The notes under the pieces: model-generated
The model's database searches: none
What the model was told of the DNA's origin: nothing
The model's input: only the letters and a program-made list of their open reading frames with translations
Assembly (NCBI GenBank): GCA_018333785.1
Contig: JAGXSU010000200.1
Coordinates: forward strand, 1 to 35,519
Reading direction: 5' to 3'
Source: Methylomicrobium sp.
Lineage (GTDB): Bacteria; Pseudomonadota; Gammaproteobacteria; Methylococcales; Methylomonadaceae
DNA: 35,519 bases
Program-made: the position numbers and the translations under genes
Shown here: positions 16,874-24,940 of the stretch, in pieces
Numbering within the stretch: the first letter of the stretch is position 1
How the letters are laid out: each line of letters opens with the position of its first letter

Positions 16874-18910
16874 TTACTCAATTACTACATCGTCAGTAGC
16901 GGAAATCCGCTGCAGCCTTTCCAACAAGACGTTCCAGTCAATCCGGGGATTATATCCCATCACATCGATTCGCGGCAGACCGCCGCCTTTAACAATGTAA
17001 TAACCTTGCTCAGTCGCTTCCATCGCCATCACCTGACAGACCCCGTCAGACAGATAGCAACCAATACCCAGCTTCTCATAGCTGAACGTTTCAAAAAGCT
17101 GTAGAAAAGTTTTTGAAACAATGTCGGTTGCACCACCGCCGAAAGTGGTCAGGTTTTCGACCGCTTTCTGACTGATTCTATGCCGGGAATCATCATTTTC
17201 CGGAGTGCCCAGCCAGGCATAAAAACTGACCGGCTTCCAGTTTTCAATATATAAATCGCGCACAAAACCGGATAAACGACCCTCTATCATTCCGGTTTTA
17301 AACGTTTGAGTCAGTTGCCCCAAATCCAGCTGATCAAACTCCAATTGTGCATAAACTTGCGGAAAATCGGTCAAAAATCCCGAGGCCGCCAGATCTTTAA
17401 GACGCACCTCACCATCGAATACGCTGATCAGCAATTCTCCATCGACGGTCAATTTTCCGTTTTTATAATCGACACCGGGGATGTTTCCGCTCAATGTGCC
17501 GGATAAAGGGGCCCAATCCAACGCTTCCGACAATTGGGCCAGTGATACATTGCGCACGTCACCTTCAAAGTAAAAATCAGGTTCATCATTCTCTTTGGTA
17601 AGCCATTTGAATTTGTCGACCCGCAAATACCCATCCAGCATTGGAAAACGGGTTTTCGTCAACAATTCTATAGCGTTGGTGCGGGCTTCAAAGATCAGCT
17701 TGGCAGGCCCCATCGGTAGCCGGTAAACAGTAAGCTGTTCCCAGGAAAACCATGAAGGCAGATGCGCATCTTCTCGGGTGGTCCAATGAAGCGTGCCTTG
17801 CCCCTGTTTGATACTAAGCCGCTGTTTCGCATCATCGAGTCCCAGCGAGTCACTTTTAACCCAGACAGATTCTATGGACCGATCTTTCAGGATCACATCC
17901 GCATCCAGATGCCCACTCATTGAAAGCCCCTCAAGCGCAGTCCCTGCAAAATAAGGGCTTAAATAAATAGCGGACAGGCTTTCCAGGTGTTGCGTTGACA
18001 GAAAAAGCTGCGCGTGTTTAATCGACCAAGTATTACGATAACTGATCCGCGCATCGGCTCTTAATTCAGCCACACCCGGCTGTTGAATCAGCAGATAATC
18101 CAGCAAAATTTGCTGCTTGGCTTGATCCCAAAAACCGGCCGCCGCGACAGTAGCCGGTTGTTCCGTAAGATCCAGATAAAGCGGATCGGAGTAGAGCGCT
18201 CCGCCGGTTACGTTCAATTGACTCAACCACCGCCAGGCTTCAACTCCGGGTTCGGCTTTGAGGCTCATGTTCAAACTCAGGTTTTCCAGAGCAAAACGAC
18301 CATCCTGGCTTTGCGCGGATAATCGTTCTACGGCGGTATTGAGGCTTAACGTCTTTACTTCACCGCCCTGACCGCTTGAAGTCATCGAAAAAGACAGGGT
18401 ACCGCTTTGAAGGGTTGAACCCAAGCCGGGTTGTAATTTGGCGAGGGTTTTAATATCAAGTCCCGTGCCTTCAGCTACAAGCGACCAGTTATTCTGCTTA
18501 ATTTCGGCAAAAACGGACAACTGGCCGGCCGCCACCGGCATATCATTCAAAGCGATCTGACTTGAATGTTGGTCAATATGAAAGGACACCGCTACTGCGT
18601 TTAATGGCAACGATGTTGATTGAATGGATAGCTGACCTTTTCGGCAATGGATTTCATCATTGCCCCAACTGAAATCGGAACACTGCAAATCAAACAGCTT
18701 AATGTGATCGAAAGGCTCGGGCAGACGGAGATATTGAATAGTTGACCTGAGCTGTTGAGTCGCCTCTGACAAATCGGACAATGACAACGTGACACCTTCA
18801 AGCGACCAGCCCTGTTGTTCAATGCTATCCAGTTTGAGGGTGACGTTATCCAGCGCGTAAGTCATGGAAGGCGATAAAAGCAAAAGCATTATCAGCTTAC
18901 GGAGAACCAT
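16874..18910 (-). CDS. ydbH: YdbH-like intermembrane phospholipid transport protein (AsmA-like)
   Basis: 678 residues from ATG 18910, which gives a clean signal peptide (MVLRKLIMLLLLSPSMTYA); the frame is open to ATG 18994, but that start adds a cationic extension without a ribosome site. The rest is a long beta-rich periplasmic region with alternating hydrophobic residues, as in AsmA-like bridge proteins, ending in the conserved YYIVKGGGLPRIDVMGY segment near the C-terminus. E. coli YdbH (879 residues) works redundantly with TamB and YhdP in moving phospholipids to the outer membrane; this one is about 200 residues shorter. Operon with the ydbL-like gene. Confidence 0.85.
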   Translation of the reverse strand: MVLRKLIMLLLLSPSMTYALDNVTLKLDSIEQQGWSLEGVTLSLSDLSEATQQLRSTIQYLRLPEPFDHIKLFDLQCSDFSWGNDEIHCRKGQLSIQSTSLPLNAVAVSFHIDQHSSQIALNDMPVAAGQLSVFAEIKQNNWSLVAEGTGLDIKTLAKLQPGLGSTLQSGTLSFSMTSSGQGGEVKTLSLNTAVERLSAQSQDGRFALENLSLNMSLKAEPGVEAWRWLSQLNVTGGALYSDPLYLDLTEQPATVAAAGFWDQAKQQILLDYLLIQQPGVAELRADARISYRNTWSIKHAQLFLSTQHLESLSAIYLSPYFAGTALEGLSMSGHLDADVILKDRSIESVWVKSDSLGLDDAKQRLSIKQGQGTLHWTTREDAHLPSWFSWEQLTVYRLPMGPAKLIFEARTNAIELLTKTRFPMLDGYLRVDKFKWLTKENDEPDFYFEGDVRNVSLAQLSEALDWAPLSGTLSGNIPGVDYKNGKLTVDGELLISVFDGEVRLKDLAASGFLTDFPQVYAQLEFDQLDLGQLTQTFKTGMIEGRLSGFVRDLYIENWKPVSFYAWLGTPENDDSRHRISQKAVENLTTFGGGATDIVSKTFLQLFETFSYEKLGIGCYLSDGVCQVMAMEATEQGYYIVKGGGLPRIDVMGYNPRIDWNVLLERLQRISATDDVVIE

Positions 18911-19037
18911 CTGTCTGATTGGCAGAACTTCAATGAGTCGTGATACCGGCAGGCCTGTTAGCAACAAAGAAAAATAGGGATGCCCACAAGCCATTGGGTT
19001 TGATGATTAACGACAGTCACTTGAAGAGTGAGATGGA

Positions 19038-19928
19038 TTAACCGGGAAAAACACCCGTCGACAAATAGCGGTCGCCTCGGTCGCAGATGATGGCGACAAT
19101 GACAGCATTTTCCAATTCAGCCGATAAGCGCAAGGCTACCGCAACGCCGCCGCCTGATGAAACACCGGCAAATATCCCCTCTTCGGTAGCAAGCGCGCGC
19201 ATGGTTTGTTCAGCAGTTTGCTGATCAACGTCAATGATCCGGTCAACTCGGGATTTCTCATAAATTTTGGGCAGATAAGCTTCAGGCCAGCGTCTGATTC
19301 CCGGAATTTTGGATTCGCCTTCGGGTTGAACGCCGATAATTTGAATCGCAGGGTTCTGCTCTTTCAAATAGGTGGAGGTCCCCATAATGGTGCCGGTGGT
19401 TCCCATTGAACTGATAAAATGGGTAACTTCGCCGTGCGTGTCGCGCCAAATTTCAGGACCCGTGCCTTCATAATGGGCACGAGGATTGTCGGGATTGGCG
19501 AATTGATCAAGAATACGACCCTTGCCTTCAGCTTCCATTTGTCTGGCCAAGTCAATCGCTGATTCCATGCTGCCAGCAGCCGGAGTCAAAATAATTTCAG
19601 CCCCATACGCTTTCATCGATGCACGCCGTTCAGCGCTCATATTATCGGGCATGATCAAGGTCATCTTGTAACCCTTGATCGCTGCCGCCATAGCCAAGGC
19701 AATGCCGGTATTGCCGCTGGTTGCTTCAATTAAACGATCGCCGGGTTTGATTTCGCCCCGTTCTTCGGCATGCTTGATCATGCTCAACGCTGGCCGGTCT
19801 TTAACCGAACCCGCAGGATTATTACCTTCCAGCTTAACCAGAATGGTATTGCTGGTATTTCCGGGTAAGCGCTGTAATTTGACTAAAGGCGTATTGCCTA
19901 CAAATGCTTCAATGGTTGGATAATTCAT
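19038..19928 (-). CDS. cysM: Cysteine synthase B (O-acetylserine sulfhydrylase)
   Basis: 296 residues from the family-typical start MNYPTIEAFVGN at 19928 (an upstream ATG at 19970 adds 14 unconserved residues). This PLP enzyme makes cysteine from O-acetylserine and sulfide or thiosulfate. The PLP lysine is Lys43 in NPAGSVKDRP; the substrate loop is SGNTG (71-75) and the phosphate-binding loop is in GVSSGGGVA. CysM rather than CysK is indicated by length and the RRWPEAYLPKIY region. Downstream neighbour ydbH lies about 130 bp away on the same strand. Confidence 0.94.
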   Translation of the reverse strand: MNYPTIEAFVGNTPLVKLQRLPGNTSNTILVKLEGNNPAGSVKDRPALSMIKHAEERGEIKPGDRLIEATSGNTGIALAMAAAIKGYKMTLIMPDNMSAERRASMKAYGAEIILTPAAGSMESAIDLARQMEAEGKGRILDQFANPDNPRAHYEGTGPEIWRDTHGEVTHFISSMGTTGTIMGTSTYLKEQNPAIQIIGVQPEGESKIPGIRRWPEAYLPKIYEKSRVDRIIDVDQQTAEQTMRALATEEGIFAGVSSGGGVAVALRLSAELENAVIVAIICDRGDRYLSTGVFPG

Positions 19929-20197
19929 GCTGTCAGCCAATAACAATGGAGTTGAGGCATTATCACACAAAACATCTCCTGATTATAAAGATGCTTCAGC
20001 TATGACTCTTTATCCGGAGTCGACCGCGTCTGCAGAGCCTGCCCCGGTCAGGGAATGCCGGGGGATGGCCGAAATCAAGACTTCATGGATAGCTAGCAAC
20101 TTACCCTCCGACACTGTATCCCCGTTTCCGGGAGTGCATGACGAACGCTTTTTGAATTAAGCTGTACCAGCTTGCTAATCATGATAAAGAATACAAC
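19929..20197. other. Intergenic region with degenerate repeat
   Basis: No gene is seen. Around 20041-20065 lies CCCCGGTcagggaatGCCGGGG, a decayed relative of the hairpin at 20558-20578. Confidence 0.4.
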
Positions 20198-20236
20198 GTA
20201 GGTTGCGGTTGACGATAGCCAACCCAACATTTCAAG
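20198..20236 (+). repeat. GTAGGTTG dispersed repeat, copy 2
   Basis: 39 bp matching the first part of the element at 11335, and present inverted at 23572-23610. Immediately joined to the palindrome at 20234-20288. Confidence 0.85.
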
Positions 20237-20288
20237 AATAACTGGGGGTCAAAGTAAGATTGAGTTACTCTGACCCCCAGTTATTCTT
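20234..20288. repeat. REP/RAYT-type palindrome, copy 1
   Basis: 24-bp arms with one mismatch around a 7-nt loop. The core GGGGGTCAAAGTAA ... TTACTCTGACCCCC resembles REP palindromes mobilised by RAYT-type Y1 transposases; that assignment is from memory of such sequences. A related copy is at 23436-23483. Confidence 0.8.
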
Positions 20289-20557
20289 CTTTGTACATTT
20301 GGAAAATTGACATCATTGTTTTTCCCTTAAAATTTCCCTGCATCTGTGAAACGAATGAATTCCTTGACTCAAGATGAACACTTGGAGTATTAATTTACGT
20401 CCACCGATGCGTTACCGTGAAAGTATGGGGGGCAGATAGGTAGGGTGAATAAGCGACAGCGCATCCACCTTTAACGGCTTTGGCGGATACGGCTTTCGCC
20501 TTATCCACCCTGCAGCAGTCTTTGATTTAGGCTATGTCGCGTTAATAGTAGGCGTCG

Positions 20558-20648
20558 CCCCGGCAGGGATTGCCGGGGTCCAGAAGCCATGGATGGCGTT
20601 GGGCTTTCACATCCTTGTGACCTGGATTCCGGCAATCCATGCCGGAAT
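20558..20648. repeat. Double-hairpin dispersed repeat
   Basis: Two perfect hairpins in tandem: CCCCGGCA-gggat-TGCCGGGG (20558-20578) and ATTCCGGCA-atcca-TGCCGGAAT (20626-20648). Degenerate relatives appear near 20041 and 34107-34230. The rest of 20289-20908 holds no gene that can be supported. Confidence 0.65.
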
Positions 20649-20908
20649 GACGGTGTTGATTTACTTTCAACTACTAACCCGAACATAGCCTTGATTTACC
20701 GGGGTGATACCAAGCCTTCATGTTCTTAGGTTTTAGGTGTTCAAGTTCGTCCAGAATCAGTGTTCAAATTAATCAGAATACGCACAGCGATTAAAAAAAA
20801 TGAAACTGGGTCGTCCTTATTTGAATTTATTGACCAGGGGCATATTTAACGTGTAAGTCACACTGTGCGTACCCAGGGACTTTAAACCCAATTATCCAGG
20901 GAATAACC

Positions 20909-21157
20909 ATGCAAGCCTACTATGAAATAGAAACTGAAATTCCAAAAAATCACCAACTCAATTTATCGTTGCCTGACGACATTCCAGCAGGTAAAGCTAA
21001 AGTGGCGATTATTTATGAATTTTCAGAACCAAAAGACAATACAGGAATGGCTTTAACAGAATTTTTAAATAAATATAAAACTGAAGATATTGATGTTGAT
21101 ACGCAAACTTTTGACGAAAACAGAAAAACAAATGCGGATAGAGATTTTCGGCTATGA
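20909..21157 (+). CDS. Putative VapB-like antitoxin
   Basis: 82 residues, preceded by AGGGA 7 nt before the ATG, ending 4 nt inside the PIN toxin gene (ATGA overlap). The first 40 residues (LPDDIPAGKAKVAIIYEF) form a small beta-rich module often found in PIN-associated antitoxins. The acidic C-terminal half should wrap the toxin. No standard AbrB or RHH motif is obvious, so DNA binding is not proven. The function is inferred mainly from position and size. Confidence 0.75.
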   Translation: MQAYYEIETEIPKNHQLNLSLPDDIPAGKAKVAIIYEFSEPKDNTGMALTEFLNKYKTEDIDVDTQTFDENRKTNADRDFRL

Positions 21158-21570
21158 GTTTGATATATCTGCTAGATACCAACACTATTTCAGAACCATT
21201 AAAAGCGACACCAAATAAGCAAGTCATTGAAAATATAAAACTTTATCATGCACAAATCGCAATTGCAGCAATGGTATTTTATGAAATGGTGCGCGGCGTT
21301 GAGTTATTGCCTGATTCTAAAAAACGGTTAAAAACGACCGATTATATTGAATCCGTTTTGATTAAGTTTCCCATTTTGCCCTATTCCGAAAAAGCCGCAA
21401 AATGGCACGGTCAAACAGCTGCTCATCTTCAACGGCAAGGAAAAACCCCGCCTTTTGTCGATGCGCAAATTGCAGCCGTTGCGAAAACAAATAATTTAAT
21501 TTTAGTCACGCGTAATATTGATGATTTTGAAAACTTTTCCGATTTGTCTATTGAAAATTGGTTTTGTTGA
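21154..21570 (+). CDS. VapC-like PIN-domain ribonuclease toxin
   Basis: 138 residues, one complete PIN domain. The acidic metal-binding residues are in place: Asp8 (LLDTNTIS), Glu44 (FYEMVRG), Asp103 (PPFVDAQIAAVA) and Asp123/124 (VTRNIDDF). VapC toxins cleave tRNA or rRNA at single sites and arrest translation; the target here is unknown. It overlaps its antitoxin by 4 nt. The pair is first in a cluster of three toxin-antitoxin modules. It appears functional. Confidence 0.93.
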   Translation: MSLIYLLDTNTISEPLKATPNKQVIENIKLYHAQIAIAAMVFYEMVRGVELLPDSKKRLKTTDYIESVLIKFPILPYSEKAAKWHGQTAAHLQRQGKTPPFVDAQIAAVAKTNNLILVTRNIDDFENFSDLSIENWFC

Positions 21571-21800
21571 ACTCAGGGAAAAAGGGTGCTGCCTTTAGGT
21601 AGGCGAGGTAGGGCAGGTCTAGATTCATAGCTTTATTTTTGATCTTGCTGGCCTGATAATTTTGCTAGCGGATGTGAAATGCAGTTAAAAATTATCCGCT
21701 ATTTCTTTATTGTTATATTCCACAGTTATTACTCAGCCCAGCCGGACTGAGCGAAATCAAGCCTAGCGAGAATGTAGCGAAGCTCCACAGGAACATTGGG
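21571..21800. other. Spacer between vapC and hicB (convergent)
   Basis: No gene. It contains a weak inverted repeat AGCGGAT ... ATCCGCT (about 21665-21702) between the converging vapBC and hicAB modules. Confidence 0.35.
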
Positions 21801-22040
21801 TTAGGCTACATTCAATAATTTACTTGCTAATTTCCTGCTCACCGTAGGAGATGGCAAAGGCTTTCCATCATTTTTGATAGTTTCAACCCATTCATTCACA
21901 ATCTGACAAAGCTCGGTATAAACTTGAATCTCATCATCTCCATGACAGCAAGTATCAATTATTCCAGGACAAGAACCAACAAAACAGCCATCTTCATCAG
22001 ACCACACAACAATTTTGATATAACGGCCACTTTCTTTCAT
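21801..22040 (-). CDS. hicB: HicB-like antitoxin
   Basis: 79 residues. The partial RNase H-like HicB fold is recognisable from IKIVVWSDEDGCFVGSCPGI at residues 8-27 and the following DTCCHGDDEIQVYTEL. No C-terminal DNA-binding domain is visible; the protein ends LASKLLNVA. The normal job is to neutralise the HicA RNase. Its ATG overlaps the original hicA stop as TAATG, showing the ancestral coupling, but hicA now carries an earlier stop 42 nt upstream, so translation may depend on reinitiation. Confidence 0.85.
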   Translation of the reverse strand: MKESGRYIKIVVWSDEDGCFVGSCPGIIDTCCHGDDEIQVYTELCQIVNEWVETIKNDGKPLPSPTVSRKLASKLLNVA

Positions 22041-22231
22041 TATTTTAACTTCACAATCAGTTTCTTTGTCTCGCGAATTTGTTAGGGTTTAGCATCATCT
22101 GAGAGTTGACCAGAAATAGTGATGCGATTACCGTTTGGATGTTCATAGTTTCTATGGCTACCTATGCCACCTCTATTAACAAAACCAGCCAATTCTAAAG
22201 CACGAATAAGTTCTTTAATCTTGGGCGGCAT
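22040..22231 (-). pseudogene. hicA: HicA-like toxin gene with premature stop
   Basis: From ATG 22231 the frame reads MPPKIKELIRALELAGFVNR, then GGIGSHRNYEHPNGNRITISG and QLSDDAKP before TAA at 22082-22084 (49 residues). This is a textbook HicA dsRBD-like domain with the catalytic His in GSHRNY. The same frame continues after the TAA as QIRETKKLIVKLK and ends at 22040 in the TAATG overlap with hicB. Family members normally have Tyr at the stop position (DDAK.YQIR), so a TAT/TAC to TAA change removed the last helix. The 49-residue product may be inactive. Confidence 0.85.
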
Positions 22232-22301
22232 TTTTATATTCCAATTATTTACTTTTAGACTGAAATGTCGGGCAACAAAAAGCTGTTGCCCGACCTACCC
22301 A
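22205..22301. repeat. hicA 5' end and upstream hairpin, copy A
   Basis: 97 bp repeated imperfectly at 22932-23026 in the same orientation. It includes the first 9 hicA codons and the hairpin GTCGGGCAAC-aaaaagct-GTTGCCCGAC (22267-22294). Confidence 0.85.
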
Positions 22302-22350
22302 CCTTATCCATAAGGTTAACGCAAAGCTCCACGGCGGAGCGTTAGCGGGG

Positions 22351-22587
22351 TCAGCTGGAGCGGTGAGTGAGGCTGGATGATGTTTTTGCCACTTCCAATA
22401 AATATCGAAGCGCTTTGTTTACTGCTTCATCATTAGGAAAAGCTTCTGCAATATCAGGATCAAGAAGAACCACGTTCGTTTCTGCTTTGATCCGGTTTGC
22501 GTATTTACCGCGTACAATCTCACCGAAATCCGACCGCTTATATTCGGTACGAAGCTCATCGGTCATTTCTGATTTAACCTTCTTCAT
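22351..22587 (-). CDS. brnA: BrnA-like antitoxin
   Basis: 78 residues from ATG 22587 (MKKVKSEMTDELR), which overlaps the end of brnT and has GAGAGG upstream; a further ATG at 22605 is less likely. Family-typical features are RTEYKRSDFGEIVRGKYANR and the strand with VVLLDPDIAEAFPNDEAVNK leading into a helix, as in a ribbon-helix-helix dimerisation domain. BrnA binds BrnT and represses the shared promoter. Downstream partner of brnT on the same strand. Confidence 0.88.
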   Translation of the reverse strand: MKKVKSEMTDELRTEYKRSDFGEIVRGKYANRIKAETNVVLLDPDIAEAFPNDEAVNKALRYLLEVAKTSSSLTHRSS

Positions 22588-22846
22588 AAATTTGCCTCTC
22601 AACATTCGTTGCTAATCTTGCCGATATGATTCGAATTGCATCTCCTCTGTCGGCATGCGATACCGCAAGTAACCTTCCTTGGGAGGAAATGCCAAAAGTT
22701 ACGAATCGCGCCTCACTATCTGAGTGGTCAGGGTCATGCGCTGTAGCCGAAAATATATCACGCAAGGCACTGGTTGCTTCTTCAAAGGTAACGCCATGTT
22801 TTCGCCGATTCGCAGTGGCTTTTTTCGGATCCCATTCAAAATGCAT
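22574..22846 (-). CDS. brnT: BrnT-like ribonuclease toxin
   Basis: 90 residues. The BrnT pattern is clear: MHFEWDPKKATANRRKHGVT, then FEEATSALRD and the later RLLAVSHADRGDAIRIISAR ending in ERQIYEEG. This matches the family signature F.WD..KA..N..KHGV and IR.ISAR. BrnT is a RelE-fold RNase that blocks translation. It precedes brnA, which overlaps its last 14 nt. It looks intact. Confidence 0.92.
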   Translation of the reverse strand: MHFEWDPKKATANRRKHGVTFEEATSALRDIFSATAHDPDHSDSEARFVTFGISSQGRLLAVSHADRGDAIRIISARLATNVERQIYEEG

Positions 22847-22931
22847 ATCTGGTGACTTTTTTGTGGATTATTCATCAGTGGAACTGCTTTAGTTTACTCT
22901 GATGCATTTTGAAATTGATAGTCAGTTATTC

Positions 22932-23026
22932 AATAAGTTCTTTAATCTTGGGGGGCTTTTATATTCCAATTATTTATTCTTAGACTGAAATGTCGGGTAA
23001 CAAAAAGCGGTTACCCGACCTACCCA
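22932..23026. repeat. hicA 5' relic and hairpin, copy B
   Basis: 95 bp aligned to 22205-22301 with about 6 substitutions and a 2-base deletion that destroys the hicA start codon. The relic frame (PPKIKELIE) stops after 9 codons. The hairpin GTCGGGTAAC-aaaaagcg-GTTACCCGAC (22992-23019) differs from copy A at one stem pair, with both partners changed. Confidence 0.85.
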
Positions 23027-23055
23027 GCTGCGTTATTCACAAATCGATAAAGTTT

Positions 23056-23400
23056 TTACTTTTTGATATACCGCGCAGAACATTCAAGAACCTTGTTCAT
23101 CTCAGCCGGTGTTATTTTATGAGAGGGGTCGTTTTCTTTTAACCCTGCTTCATCAAAGCATTGTGCTGTAATATCTTCCGGGCTTTTTGAAAGCCTACTT
23201 TCAGAACTTGAATACGATCTTCTGGGGTTTCTATCTGAGCAAGTACTGAGACCAACTAAGAAAAGAATAAAGAAAACTAAAACCACAATTATTGTTGTTG
23301 AACAACCGCTTGATTTTGGAACTTTTGCGCCACAATTTGGACATGCTTTAGCTGTATTGCTGACATCATTGCCGCATTCTTTACACTTTATGAGAGCCAT
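23056..23400 (-). CDS. Zinc-ribbon membrane protein
   Basis: 114 residues. An N-terminal zinc ribbon has Cys6, Cys9, Cys20 and Cys23 (KCKECG ... KACPNCGAK). One transmembrane helix follows (about residues 35-54, TIIVVLVFFILFLVGL), then a Ser/Arg-rich linker and a 45-residue C-terminal part with two Cys. Topology should place the ribbon in the cytoplasm. Not a known toxin or antitoxin; function unknown. It is the last gene before the right border of the repeat-bounded cluster. Confidence 0.8.
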   Translation of the reverse strand: MALIKCKECGNDVSNTAKACPNCGAKVPKSSGCSTTIIVVLVFFILFLVGLSTCSDRNPRRSYSSSESRLSKSPEDITAQCFDEAGLKENDPSHKITPAEMNKVLECSARYIKK

Positions 23401-23435
23401 ATTGAATCCTATTGGTGAATTTTCCTAATATTGAA

Positions 23436-23483
23436 AATAACTAGGGGTCAGAGTAAGGTTAATTTACTCTAACCCCACTTATT
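23436..23483. repeat. REP/RAYT-type palindrome, copy 2
   Basis: Imperfect inverted repeat with core GGGGTCAGAGTAA ... TTACTCTAACCCC, related to 20234-20288. It is followed by TCTTTTTT, so it could also end plus-strand transcripts. Confidence 0.75.
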
Positions 23484-23571
23484 TCTTTTTTAGCCCTTCG
23501 CGAATTCAATAAACCAAGGCACTGTCTGGATTAGTGGTTGAACCTACATCTACGCCGTCATCCGGCATGGC

Positions 23572-23610
23572 CTTGAAATGTTGGGTTGACTATCGCCAAC
23601 CGCAACCTAC
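23572..23610 (-). repeat. GTAGGTTG dispersed repeat, copy 3 (inverted)
   Basis: Reverse complement of 20198-20236 with few differences. With the palindrome at 23436 it forms the right border of the toxin-antitoxin island, mirror-imaged to the left border. Confidence 0.85.
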
Positions 23611-23680
23611 ACAGAGCATCACTTTTGTTTTGTTGTTCCGTCGCTGAAACATTATTCTGGTTTCGATTGCACTTAGCCTT

Positions 23681-24940
23681 TTACCTGATTGAATTATTAA
23701 TCACGATGGTTTTGAGGTCTGTGCCTGCATCGCCTTTGACTTCAATCATCCCGTAAGGCTCGCCGCTTTGAGGCGTTGCGCCGCCTGCCGCACTGATGCG
23801 AGCAGTGATTTTGATATGATCGACTGACGATATCGTCATGTTCGGCATCATTGCCTGGCTGTCATCCAGCGTGACTTCAATCGGTAAATCTTTGGCCTGG
23901 TGTTTCACAATGGCCAATGGCGCTTTAGGGCCTGTTGCGGCTTGGGCATAGATGAACAAAGTGTCTTCGGGATTCACTTTGTCTTTGAAGCTGTCGTCCA
24001 GCGTTACTTTAACCGAAACACTGCGGCTTGCCGGTTTAACATCGGAACCCGGAACAACGGACGGCGCTTCTGCCTGCACAGGCGGCTTACCCAACCTGGC
24101 ATTGGCTTGATTGATCAGCTTCACTACTTCCTGGTATCCGTTTTGTTCCGGCGAATATCCTTTCAACAGTTCCTGCCAGCTATCAACCGCCTTTTGAAAT
24201 TGATCGTTCTCGGCATAGGCCATCCCCATCAACCACAAGCCCATTTGATTACCCGGCTCCAGCACTAACGCTTTTTCAACCAATGCCGTGGGTTCGCCTT
24301 TCAACGTTCCGCCATTCGCCATCGCCAGGGCATCCGCCATTTGCAATAACACATCGGGTTGATCGCCAACCAGTGCATAGGCTTTTCTCATGGCGTTAGC
24401 CGCATCTTGGTAACGTTCCAATACTTTATAGGACCGGCTCAACATCATCCAGCCTTCAACGTCGTTGGGTTCTTTATCCATTTTGGCCGCCAATTTGTCG
24501 ACCATGGCCTTGATGTCTTCAAGCTTGGCAGCATGACTGGCTTCTGGCGGGGGGGCCGACAAAGCATTCAAGGCATCTTTGTCGAAGACACGTAAATCGC
24601 CGAGCACGGTGTACAAGGAAAACGAGACCAAAGGTACCGCAAATAGCAACGGAATAGCCAACCAGCGCCCGCTTTTTGCCGAAACTTTGGCGGATTGCTT
24701 GCCATCCAGATCGAGATAAAGCCCGACTTCAAGTTCCCGTTTTGCCTGATCAAATTGCTGTTGATTCAGTATTCCGGCAGCAAAATCGTCCTCAACCTCT
24801 TTTAACTTCTTTTTGGCCAGCTCTATATTGGCTTGATCATCGCCTTTGAATTCGAGTTCCCGGGTCAACAAAAGAGGGATCAAAATCAGACATAAGGCCA
24901 CCAGCAGCAGCAAAGCTGCAAAAATTCCAAATTGAATCAT
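23681..24940 (-). CDS. ccmI: Cytochrome c maturation protein CcmI (CycH)
   Basis: 419 residues. It delivers apocytochrome c to the CcmF/H ligation machine. Two membrane helices are visible, at about residues 3-25 and 93-113, with a basic/acidic cytoplasmic loop between them (ELAKKKLKEVEDDFAAGILN). TPR-like repeats follow (about 150-270; EGWMMLSRSYKVLERYQDA is one helix pair), and a C-terminal beta domain resembling CycH ends the protein. Its ATG overlaps the ccmH stop by 4 nt. Last gene of the operon. Confidence 0.93.
   Translation of the reverse strand: MIQFGIFAALLLLVALCLILIPLLLTRELEFKGDDQANIELAKKKLKEVEDDFAAGILNQQQFDQAKRELEVGLYLDLDGKQSAKVSAKSGRWLAIPLLFAVPLVSFSLYTVLGDLRVFDKDALNALSAPPPEASHAAKLEDIKAMVDKLAAKMDKEPNDVEGWMMLSRSYKVLERYQDAANAMRKAYALVGDQPDVLLQMADALAMANGGTLKGEPTALVEKALVLEPGNQMGLWLMGMAYAENDQFQKAVDSWQELLKGYSPEQNGYQEVVKLINQANARLGKPPVQAEAPSVVPGSDVKPASRSVSVKVTLDDSFKDKVNPEDTLFIYAQAATGPKAPLAIVKHQAKDLPIEVTLDDSQAMMPNMTISSVDHIKITARISAAGGATPQSGEPYGMIEVKGDAGTDLKTIVINNSIR

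Noticed and set aside
19929-20908. Possible CRISPR-like array among the repeats
   Set aside because: The repeats are few, palindromic, of unequal length and without regular spacers; no cas genes are present in the window.
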